This document shows positions 1-4,723 of a stretch of 10,408 nucleotides of DNA, piece after piece. The position numbers were made by a program, and so were the translations under genes. A model generated the notes under the pieces. The model worked only from the letters and a program-made list of their open reading frames with translations. It did no database searches and was not told the DNA's origin. The stretch is from JBAWVR01 sp037147155 (lineage in GTDB: Bacteria > Patescibacteriota > Minisyncoccia > Phycocordibacterales > GWA1-40-21). Within the stretch, counting starts at the first letter, position 1; each line of letters begins with the position of its first letter. The stretch covers positions 1-10,408 of the forward strand of contig JBAWVR010000026.1 in assembly GCA_037147155.1 (NCBI GenBank), given 5' to 3'.

Positions 1-608
1 CAACTATTATTCTTTTTAACTATCTTAATAGCACTGTTTCGACTGTTTTCCAAATATTTCAAGTCTTCTTCTACCACATCCTTCTTCCCTTCTAAATATT
101 TTCTACTCTCTTTTGGATTCTCTTTTTTTCTATCATTGATTAGTTTGAGACTGAGCTTTAGAGGTAGGTGGAGAAAAATTATTTTATCTGGTCGTGGAAT
201 TTTGAAAACTTCATATTCCATAGTGTCCAACCATTTGAGAAAGTTTGCTCGAGATTTCTCGTCTTTTAATTTTCCACCCTGATGAATTTGATTGGAGCTG
301 ACATATCTATCGGCAATTACCACATGTCCTGTTTTTAACCATTTTTTAATTTGTTCTCCAGATTCCCAACGGTCCGCAGCGTAGAGCACAGAGGCAATTT
401 TGGGCGACACTTCAGCAAAGTTGCCATGTGTTCCGTTCAAGCATTCACCCAAAAGTTGTCCAAAAAAATTGTCATTGTATCTAGGAAAGTCTATCTTCTT
501 AACCTTATAACCTTCTCTTTGCAATCTTTCCAACAAGAGACCGACTTGGGTGGCCTTGCCAGATCCATCAATACCGTCAACGACAATAAATTTTCCTTTT
601 TTGGCCAT
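1..608 (-). CDS. tmk: Thymidylate kinase (dTMP kinase), 3' end cut by window edge
   Basis: Phosphorylates dTMP to dTDP with ATP in the cytoplasm, the step after thymidylate synthase. The frame is open from the ATG at 608 to the window edge (202 codons), so nearly the whole protein is present; the family is usually about 200-215 aa. Visible motifs: P-loop DGIDGSGKATQ (residues 11-21), the dTMP-binding FPRY (41-44), LYAADRWE (75-82) and DRYVSSNQ (100-107), then a Lys/Arg/Glu-rich LID-like stretch (about 160-182). FPRY, RWE and the basic LID resemble the variant Tmk found in Gram-positives, Patescibacteria and eukaryotes more than E. coli Tmk; this is a judgement by eye. Alanine in SGKATQ, where Thr or Ser is common, is a small oddity. 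The gene begins 4 nt after the thyX-like stop, so the two are almost certainly co-transcribed. No clear ribosome binding site is seen. Confidence 0.93.
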   Translation of the reverse strand, partial: MAKKGKFIVVDGIDGSGKATQVGLLLERLQREGYKVKKIDFPRYNDNFFGQLLGECLNGTHGNFAEVSPKIASVLYAADRWESGEQIKKWLKTGHVVIADRYVSSNQIHQGGKLKDEKSRANFLKWLDTMEYEVFKIPRPDKIIFLHLPLKLSLKLINDRKKENPKESRKYLEGKKDVVEEDLKYLENSRNSAIKIVKKNNS

Positions 609-612
609 GGGT

Positions 613-1902
613 TTATTTCTTCTTAATATCTTGTAAGCCACGACGGATATCCCAATCATTTGGTGAAGTATCAGCATGAATAGCCATACCTGGGAATTTC
701 TTTTTCAAAGCCCCTGCCATCTTGTGGGCCACAGCACGTAGGGTCGGATGAACCATTTTACCAGAACGTAATTCGGTCACATAAAGAGTAGCTGGCATAC
801 CATAAGACACACTACAAGCCACATTAAAGCCCATAGCGATGTAATACTGAATATCCTCCTTGGTGCCCTTCAATTTGGCAATCGCAGTCTTTTGCTCTTT
901 GATTAACTTCAAAGCTTCTTTGCGAACTGGCATAGGTAACTGTTCCAAGTACCATTCATTAAAACCAAATTTGGTAGTGAGAAGTGGCATACGACAAACA
1001 CCGTTGCGATGGCGGTGGATATCACGGAAAGAACCAAAGTCTAGATAAAAATCAAAGGTATTGAATCCGAGGTCCGCCAAGAAAATTGGCAACATATTTC
1101 TCTCTGGACGATTTTTAACAATTGAACCACAGGCTAGGAGTTCGGCCGGTTTAATTTTTGTGGAGAAAATAAAATCTTTAGCCAATTTCTTCTCACCAAA
1201 ATATGTGTACTTCTTCATCATTTCCGCACGGTATTTTTCGGTCTCGGGAAAAAGTTTGTGACTAAAGCTACTAGCATATTTTTCTTTAAGATTACTGAGC
1301 ATTCCTTCAGCGGCTTCTCTCACCTCTTTCAAGGGATGATGATTAAGCAGGGCTAAGTGATCATAAGCCTGACGCAAATTGGTGTGCCAAGAAAATTGTG
1401 TGGTAACACCAGCTGGCAAGAAGCCACGCATAATATCAAATGAACGAGCTTTAATGGCTTTCAAATATACCCCTTCGTCTTCACTCTCCATGCGAGGATA
1501 TTTTCCAATCAAATGATTTTCTACCGCCTGTTGATTGCTACGATAAAAATGCATCCACTGATCCAAAATCTTTTTGGAATCTTTGGTACCAATCGGATCA
1601 ATCAAAGCTTGCTTACCCATATCAATATAACGAGAGCTGGTTTCCTGACCAGAAAAAAGTGGCCAATCTTCAACTGCCTTGGCTACCAACATACTGACAC
1701 CTTCCAAAAAAATAGTTGTGCTACCACAATCAGCAATACTGGAATGACCATAGCCAACATAAAATCTTTCCATAAATTTTCCTGAGCCACTCTCACGAAC
1801 TTTTTTTACATGTTCTTCCACACTCTGAGCACTGCGAGAATACAAGGCCTGCATCATAGCAGTGTCTTGCGGATTAAATTCATCGTAAACGAATACTTTC
1901 AT
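613..1902 (-). CDS. Tandem-domain ThyX-like FAD-dependent thymidylate synthase
   Basis: Probable flavin-dependent thymidylate synthase (dUMP to dTMP using methylene-tetrahydrofolate, FAD and NADPH), here 429 aa instead of the usual 220-250 because two ThyX-like halves are fused. Half 1 (about 45-205) has GHSSIAD, FLEGVSM, SGQETSSRY (84-92), an RGFLPAG segment (159-165) and the N-x-R motif (175-177). It keeps the Glu, Ser and Arg of the classical RHRxxSxNExSxRY motif, but has DWP where RHR should be. Half 2 (about 250-405) has RDIHRHR (293-299) with an intact RHR, but VCRMPLLTT where the S..E.S.RY part should be. The active-site motif thus seems shared between the halves (inference). The ATG at 1902 gives the natural N-terminus MKVFVYDEF. 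It lies inside one arm of a long inverted repeat and has no Shine-Dalgarno. tmk follows directly, which supports a role in dTTP synthesis. Symbol left empty because activity of this form is not certain. Confidence 0.85.
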   Translation of the reverse strand: MKVFVYDEFNPQDTAMMQALYSRSAQSVEEHVKKVRESGSGKFMERFYVGYGHSSIADCGSTTIFLEGVSMLVAKAVEDWPLFSGQETSSRYIDMGKQALIDPIGTKDSKKILDQWMHFYRSNQQAVENHLIGKYPRMESEDEGVYLKAIKARSFDIMRGFLPAGVTTQFSWHTNLRQAYDHLALLNHHPLKEVREAAEGMLSNLKEKYASSFSHKLFPETEKYRAEMMKKYTYFGEKKLAKDFIFSTKIKPAELLACGSIVKNRPERNMLPIFLADLGFNTFDFYLDFGSFRDIHRHRNGVCRMPLLTTKFGFNEWYLEQLPMPVRKEALKLIKEQKTAIAKLKGTKEDIQYYIAMGFNVACSVSYGMPATLYVTELRSGKMVHPTLRAVAHKMAGALKKKFPGMAIHADTSPNDWDIRRGLQDIKKK

Positions 1903-2001
1903 CCCGTTAGAGGCTTGGGCATTATTTTTTTTGCCTAGCCTAAGTTAATCTGGTAAAACTGATTTAAATTTTACACAACCCCTCTTCGCCTCTAACGGGA
2001 T
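1901..2001 (-). promoter_or_regulatory. thyX leader: long-range hairpin hiding the start codon
   Basis: A perfect 14-bp inverted repeat (ATCCCGTTAGAGGC at 1901-1914 against its complement at 1988-2001) encloses about 73 nt of the 5' leader. In the minus-strand mRNA the 3' arm ends on the A and U of the thyX AUG, so the start codon would be closed when the stem forms. An inner 6-bp hairpin (GTAAAA/TTTTAC) is also possible. The likely meaning is translational control of thyX, by ligand, protein or leader translation. Chance is unlikely for a 14-bp match so placed, but the arms could also be a dispersed genomic repeat. Confidence 0.65.
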
Positions 2002-2004
2002 CAT
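1945..2004 (-). CDS. Possible 19-codon leader peptide upstream of thyX
   Basis: A short ORF, ATG at 2004 to TAA at 1945-1947, reads MIPLEAKRGCVKFKSVLPD. Its first codons are the 5' arm of the leader hairpin, and it is preceded by AAAGGA three bases before the ATG, the best Shine-Dalgarno-like sequence seen in this window. Ribosomes on it would open the arm that otherwise pairs with the thyX start. No family is recognised. An ORF this short is common by chance, so position is the only argument for it. Confidence 0.3.
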   Translation of the reverse strand: MIPLEAKRGCVKFKSVLPD

Positions 2005-2033
2005 ATATCCTTTAACCAGCTTTTAATAAGTAA

Positions 2034-2039
2034 ATTATA
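2034..2039 (-). promoter_or_regulatory. Candidate -10 box of the thyX-tmk operon
   Basis: TATAAT on the minus strand, with no good -35 (only a weak TTATTT at about 16 nt). Transcription would begin near 2027, giving a leader of about 125 nt that contains the whole hairpin at 1901-2001. Confidence 0.5.
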
Positions 2040-2081
2040 TTCCTTTTGAGCCCAAAAATAACCCTGGACAAGGCGCAAAAA

Positions 2082-2133
2082 ATTAAGTCTAGCGTTAAAA
2101 AATGGTCTTTTTTAAAGACAAAATAGACTTAAT
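2082..2133. repeat. Nested inverted repeat between terminator and thyX promoter
   Basis: ATTAAGTCTA (2082-2091) is matched exactly by its complement at 2124-2133. Inside it lies a second hairpin, GTCTTT-TTT-AAAGAC (2105-2119). No ORF is associated. It lies just past the terminator at 2138-2182 and may act as a back-up terminator or mRNA 3'-end structure. The AT-rich sequence weakens the claim. Confidence 0.45.
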
Positions 2134-2137
2134 ATTA

Positions 2138-2182
2138 GCCCCAAAACAAAACCCGCCTTTAAAGCGGGTTTTGTTTTGGGGC
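2138..2182. terminator. Strong bidirectional rho-independent terminator
   Basis: A perfect 19-bp inverted repeat (2138-2156 and 2164-2182, 7-nt loop). The GC core CCCGC/GCGGG is flanked by A-rich and T-rich blocks (AAAACAAAA and TTTTGTTTT), so read from either strand it gives a GC hairpin followed by a U-rich tract. It lies 6 nt beyond the kinase stop and ends the dCMP deaminase-kinase unit. Confidence 0.9.
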
Positions 2183-2188
2183 TTTTAC

Positions 2189-2743
2189 TTACTTTCTAGC
2201 GTCTTCTACTATTTTATCAACTTGGGCGTATAACTCCTCCAAAGTACCAGTGTTATCTATATGAACATTTGCAATCCTCATAACTGGTGGAATTGAAGCC
2301 TCAGTCTCCCTTTCATGATCAGCAAGAAATTCCTCAAAAGTTTTTTTATCATCTCCTACATTTTCATTCCTTTTGACCAATCTTTCAAAACGAACTTTTG
2401 GATCAGCATCAATACTTGAAAGTACAAAGCCGGGAATTTCTTTTAGATATTTAACATCATCCATTCTTCTAATGCCGTCTATTACAATAGTGTCAGCTGT
2501 AAAATTTTTTGCATCTTCAGCGATAACCTTGGCCAGTAAGTCCTGACCGAATCTCTGACGCAAAATAGTTGAGAGGTCAATAATATTATCTCTATTTATT
2601 TCGATGGACAATCTTTTCATTACATCACGTAAAATTGTAGAAAATCTTAAATCCTGTGCGCCGTATTTTTTTACCATGTAATCTTTAACCGTACCTTTTC
2701 CGCTTGCTAGTGGGCCAGTTAAACCAATAATTATTTTTTTCAT
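2189..2743 (-). CDS. P-loop nucleoside-monophosphate-type kinase (dNMP kinase / dephospho-CoA kinase-like)
   Basis: A 184-aa cytoplasmic kinase of the adenylate kinase / dephospho-CoA kinase fold. Walker A is GPLASGKGT (10-18). It is followed by FSTILRDVMKRL (34-45), a substrate-side segment as in NMP kinases, then TIVIDGIRR (85-93, strand plus acidic residue), and a LID-like IDADPKVRFERLVKRN (111-126) followed by FEEFLADHERE (136-146). The last parts recall the archaeal UPF0200 and CoaE-related families. The exact substrate cannot be read. The neighbouring dCMP deaminase (6-nt gap) and the thyX-tmk unit downstream suggest a deoxynucleotide such as dCMP. Dephospho-CoA remains possible. ATG at 2743 is the only sensible start; no Shine-Dalgarno. 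Confidence 0.8.
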   Translation of the reverse strand: MKKIIIGLTGPLASGKGTVKDYMVKKYGAQDLRFSTILRDVMKRLSIEINRDNIIDLSTILRQRFGQDLLAKVIAEDAKNFTADTIVIDGIRRMDDVKYLKEIPGFVLSSIDADPKVRFERLVKRNENVGDDKKTFEEFLADHERETEASIPPVMRIANVHIDNTGTLEELYAQVDKIVEDARK

Positions 2744-2749
2744 TGTTTT

Positions 2750-3247
2750 CTATTTTGTATCAGCATACTTAACCATCTCTTCATTAAGCAATTCGTATTT
2801 TACACCAGCCTCTTTCAATATTTCCTTACTACGAGATCCGGCATGATAATCTTTTTCAGCGACCACTCTCGCGATGCCAGCATTAATGATTAATTTGGCG
2901 CAGGTGTAACATGGAGTCATCATACAATACAAAGTTGATCCCTCTGTACTGGTCCCCATTCTCGCTGCCTGAGCGATAGCATTTTGCTCGTTGTGAGTAG
3001 TGCGGACACAATGGCGAGATTGGGTGCCATCCTCATGAACAACTGTGTTCATTTCGTGTCCAGCATCATCACAGCTAGTACAACCAGCTGGTGCTCCGAC
3101 ATAACCCGAGCTAATAATGTGATTATTTTTTACAATCACGCAACCAGTGCGTCCGCGATCACAGGTGGCGCGCTGACCAACCACGTGCACCATGTTCATA
3201 AAGTATTCATCCCAAGAAGGACGGGTGTATTTTATTTCTTCTGTCAT
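2750..3247 (-). CDS. dCMP deaminase (deoxycytidylate deaminase)
   Basis: Zinc-dependent hydrolysis of dCMP to dUMP, the substrate of thymidylate synthase. The 165-aa protein has the full cytidine deaminase signature: HNE at 85-87 (zinc His and catalytic Glu) and TPCYTC at 111-116 (two zinc Cys). The N-terminal WDEYFM (12-17) and SGYVGAPAGC (47-56) are typical of the ComEB/T4 dCMP deaminase group. Extra Cys and His residues (C29, C56, C59, H64, H79, C80) may form a second metal site, as in phage dCMP deaminases (inference). I chose the ATG at 3247 over an in-frame TTG at 3280: it gives the family N-terminus, and the TTG codon lies within the promoter. It is first in a two-gene operon with the kinase. 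Confidence 0.93.
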   Translation of the reverse strand: MTEEIKYTRPSWDEYFMNMVHVVGQRATCDRGRTGCVIVKNNHIISSGYVGAPAGCTSCDDAGHEMNTVVHEDGTQSRHCVRTTHNEQNAIAQAARMGTSTEGSTLYCMMTPCYTCAKLIINAGIARVVAEKDYHAGSRSKEILKEAGVKYELLNEEMVKYADTK

Positions 3248-3256
3248 AATAAATAT

Positions 3257-3285
3257 ATTATACGCCCCTATTTGAAACAATACAA
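3257..3285 (-). promoter_or_regulatory. Promoter of dCMP deaminase-kinase operon, near-leaderless
   Basis: Minus-strand consensus -10 TATAAT (3257-3262), 17-nt spacer and a weak -35 TTGTAT (3280-3285). Only 9 nt separate the -10 from the ATG, so the transcript would start about 2-3 nt before the start codon. Confidence 0.6.
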
Positions 3286-3361
3286 AACCTCTACTTTAAG
3301 GCAAAAATATGTTGTAATTTCACTCATCGGGTTTTGAATATTTTAAAAACTCCCTATACAT

Positions 3362-3391
3362 TTGCTGACGGCCGTCGCTACATGATAGAAT
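3362..3391 (+). promoter_or_regulatory. Promoter with palindromic operator for the PaaX/Cas2-like gene
   Basis: TTGCTG (3362-3367), an 18-nt spacer and TAGAAT (3386-3391); an overlapping TATAAT at 3391-3396 lies too close to the ATG to be the main box. The 10-bp palindrome GACGGCCGTC (3367-3376) abuts the -35 and fills the spacer, a position where a bound repressor would block polymerase. The predicted start of transcription is about the A of the ATG (3398), so the mRNA may be leaderless. Self-repression by the encoded winged-helix protein is the simple guess. Confidence 0.55.
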
Positions 3392-3397
3392 ATAATT

Positions 3398-3871
3398 ATG
3401 AGCATAGTAAGAAACGGAGTTTCTCATCACATATTAGCATTCTTATTTAGTTGTAGAAGCACCTCAAGATACAAAAGGTTACTAAGAGCTGATCCAAACA
3501 ATCTTTTTGGAAACAACAAATTAAGTATAGGTTTGAACAGATTACGCAAGAGTGGATGTATTAGTAAAAACAACGAAGGTTGGTTAATAACCAGCAAGGG
3601 CAGAGAGATACTAAATAGAGTATCTTCACAATACATAACATCACCTTTTGATTCCAAATCAACAAAAAACACCATTATCTCCTTTGATATACCCGAGAGA
3701 GATAGAAAGACTAGGGGCTGGTTAAGAAATCAACTAAAAATATTCAACTTCGAAATGTTGCAGCAAAGTCTATGGTTTGGACCAGGTCCACTGCCAAAAG
3801 AATTTCTTTCTCGCTTAATACACCTTGAAATAAAGAAGAACGTAAAAATCTTCACAATCAAACCTCGTTGA
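3398..3871 (+). CDS. PaaX-like protein: winged helix plus Cas2-like domain
   Basis: A 157-aa protein. The N-terminal part (about 1-78) reads as a winged helix: a helical start, KLSIGLNRLRKSGCI (41-55) as recognition helix, and the wing with GWLITSKGREIL (61-72). The C-terminal part (about 92-157) resembles the Cas2-like domain of the PaaX family: strand with Asp in IISFDIPERDRKTRG (93-107), then LRNQLKIFNFEMLQQSLWFGP (109-129), a typical PaaX/Cas2 pattern. Such proteins are frequent in Patescibacteria and are often labelled Cas2, but no CRISPR array or cas genes are present here. Likely a DNA-binding regulator; nuclease activity is undetermined. It is somewhat short at the C-terminus. It is the only plus-strand gene in the left half and is bounded on both sides by palindromes sharing one core, which suggests autoregulation or a small mobile unit. 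Confidence 0.75.
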   Translation: MSIVRNGVSHHILAFLFSCRSTSRYKRLLRADPNNLFGNNKLSIGLNRLRKSGCISKNNEGWLITSKGREILNRVSSQYITSPFDSKSTKNTIISFDIPERDRKTRGWLRNQLKIFNFEMLQQSLWFGPGPLPKEFLSRLIHLEIKKNVKIFTIKPR

Positions 3872-3890
3872 TTTATTTTTCTTCCACTAT

Positions 3891-3916
3891 CATTCTCTGA
3901 CGGCCGTCAGAGAATG
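3891..3916. repeat. Perfect 26-bp palindrome with GACGGCCGTC core
   Basis: Starts CATTCTCTGACGG and continues as its exact complement. The central 10 bp (3899-3908) equal the operator-like palindrome upstream of the gene at 3398. It begins 20 bp after that gene's stop. It may be a second binding site of the same protein, or a hairpin at the mRNA end. Confidence 0.8.
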
Positions 3917-3922
3917 TATAGT
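3917..3922 (+). promoter_or_regulatory. Possible -10 box beside the 26-bp palindrome
   Basis: TATAGT begins 18 nt after the start of the GACGGCCGTC core. In the upstream site the -10 begins 19 nt after it, so the geometry is nearly the same. No gene follows on the plus strand; the next signal is the terminator at 3952-3986, so only a short RNA of about 55-60 nt could be made. Confidence 0.25.
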
Positions 3923-3951
3923 ATAAAAAACCATTAACTCTACTTATTCAA

Positions 3952-3986
3952 ACAAAAAAACAGCCCCTTCGGACTGTTTTTTGTTT
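3952..3986. terminator. Bidirectional rho-independent terminator
   Basis: An A-run arm ending in ACAG pairs with CTGT followed by a T-run, across a CC-CTTC-GG tip with one mismatch. Either strand reads a hairpin followed by six or seven Ts. It lies between the convergent PaaX-like gene and the rplK operon and can serve both. Confidence 0.85.
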
Positions 3987-3994
3987 TAGATTTA

Positions 3995-4104
3995 GCTTAT
4001 CCCTTAACCTCAACCCACGCATACTTTTCTGGAGAAAAGTTGCCTGGGCACGTCTCGGCCCGTCGGCCTCCGACCGGTTGAGGCTTATCCCTTCACCTCA
4101 ACCC
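3995..4104 (-). other. GC-rich multi-hairpin element and 22-nt repeat at the rplK 3' end
   Basis: The last 22 nt of rplK and its stop region (4083-4104) recur at 3995-4016 with one mismatch. Between them CCTCAACC on the mRNA (forward 4076-4083) can pair either back with GGTTGAGG in rplK (forward 4096-4103), forming a hairpin over the stop codon, or forward with the second copy (forward 4008-4015). The latter closes a 76-nt unit with three inner hairpins: GTCGG/CCGAC (4062-4074), GGGC/GCCC (4046-4061) and ACTTTTCT/AGAAAAGT (4023-4040). It is GC-rich against an AT-rich background. No known RNA family is recognised. It lies where rplA is often found. Confidence 0.5.
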
Positions 4105-4510
4105 CCATCGAACGACATGATCCTTCGATGATTTTGATGGCGGCGTTAATATCATTAGCATTCAAATCAACCATTTTCTTTTCAGCGATTTCTTTGAGTT
4201 GAGCGCGAGTGATTGTACCAGCCTTCTTAACCAAGTTCTTTCCGGAACCGCTTTCGATACCGATAGCTTTCTTGATAAGGTTTGTTGCTGGAGGAGTCTT
4301 CAAGACGAAATCATAAGTACGATCTTCGTAAGCAGTGATTTCAACTGGAATAATATCTCCCATCATCTTGGCAGTAGCGGCATTAAACTTGGTAACGAAG
4401 TCACCAATGTTGATACCGGCCTGACCCAAAGCTGGGCCAACTGGTGGAGCTGGGGTAGCTTTACCTGCAGCGATCTGCAGTTTCAATTTCTTTATAATTT
4501 TCTTTGCCAT
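4085..4510 (-). CDS. rplK: 50S ribosomal protein L11
   Basis: A 141-aa full-length L11, which binds the GTPase-centre region of 23S rRNA and takes part in factor-dependent GTP hydrolysis. The N-terminal domain shows LKLQIAAGKATPAPPVGPALGQ and the flexible, proline-rich GINIGDFV segment. The C-terminal RNA-binding domain shows DFVLKTPPATNLIKKA and later SCRSMGVEVKG at the end. ATG at 4510 gives the usual MAKKI start; there is no Shine-Dalgarno, only an A/T-rich leader. It follows secE and nusG in the usual bacterial order, but 213 nt of likely structured RNA separate it from nusG. rplA does not follow; the transcript instead meets the repeat element and terminator. Confidence 0.97.
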   Translation of the reverse strand: MAKKIIKKLKLQIAAGKATPAPPVGPALGQAGINIGDFVTKFNAATAKMMGDIIPVEITAYEDRTYDFVLKTPPATNLIKKAIGIESGSGKNLVKKAGTITRAQLKEIAEKKMVDLNANDINAAIKIIEGSCRSMGVEVKG

Positions 4511-4556
4511 AATAGTTTAGTTTATATTTAAGTCCTAGTGGACTAGAAGCTTTCGC

Positions 4557-4585
4557 ATATTACCTTAAAATAAGGTTTTAATCAA
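4557..4585 (-). promoter_or_regulatory. Candidate internal promoter for rplK
   Basis: Minus-strand TTGATT (4580-4585), 17-nt spacer and TAATAT (4557-4562). Each box matches the consensus at 4 of 6 positions. It would give a leader of about 40 nt holding a small hairpin AGTCC-ACTA-GGACT (4531-4544). An AT-rich background makes this a weak call. Confidence 0.35.
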
Positions 4586-4593
4586 GGGATTTA

Positions 4594-4723
4594 CCCGGTT
4601 GTGAGATTTGGCATTGTTTTTTCAAAACAAATCACTCCAACATCAAACTTACTTCTCTCAATGGGGTCAGGTTGCCCAGCCTACTTAAAAGCTTTGCTTT
4701 TGATGCCAAATTCTACAACGGGG
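4594..4723 (-). ncRNA. Structured RNA candidate between nusG and rplK
   Basis: Starting directly after the nusG stop, 4703-4723 can pair with 4594-4614 over about 19 bp with one mismatch and two single-base bulges; the uninterrupted core ATTTGGCAT/ATGCCAAAT is perfect. Inside the closing stem are two local hairpins, AAAAGC-AAA-GCTTTT (4687-4701) and TTGTTTT/AAAACAA (4614-4630), the latter sharing one base with the stem. About 55 nt of less AT-rich sequence lie between them. It may be a ribosomal-protein autoregulation site in the operon mRNA, or an RNase processing site. I could not match it to the known L1, L10 or L11 leader motifs. Confidence 0.5.

Noticed and set aside
351..626. Plus-strand ORF of 91 codons
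   Set aside because: It is a shadow of tmk on the other strand and shows no protein family features.
3248..3280. Eleven-residue N-terminal extension of dCMP deaminase from a TTG at 3280
   Set aside because: The extension lies across the -10 and spacer of the promoter, and the ATG at 3247 gives the family N-terminus.
3427..3675. Minus-strand ORF of 82 codons inside the PaaX-like gene
   Set aside because: The plus-strand frame has clear winged-helix and Cas2-like patterns; the hydrophobic antisense product is a by-product of AT-rich coding sequence.
3398..3871. Cas2 of a CRISPR adaptation module
   Set aside because: The C-terminal domain is Cas2-like, but it is fused to a winged helix as in PaaX, and there is no repeat array, cas1 or other cas gene in the window.
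3869..3940. UGA read as glycine (as in Gracilibacteria/SR1), which would extend the PaaX-like protein by about 23 residues
   Set aside because: All other genes are full length under the standard code with no in-frame TGA, which would be frequent as glycine codons in a recoded genome.
4008..4083. tRNA-like gene (76 nt, closed stem, three hairpins)
   Set aside because: The length fits, but there is no T-loop consensus, no D-loop pattern, no readable anticodon arm and the hairpin sizes are wrong.
4017..4085. Short coding remnant ending in WVEVKG, as a pseudogene copy of rplK
   Set aside because: Only the last few codons match rplK; the rest has no L11 similarity and no start, and hairpin structure explains the segment better.
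4199..4531. Plus-strand ORF of 110 codons opposite rplK
   Set aside because: It is antisense to a clear L11 gene, and the translated sequence has no recognisable domain.
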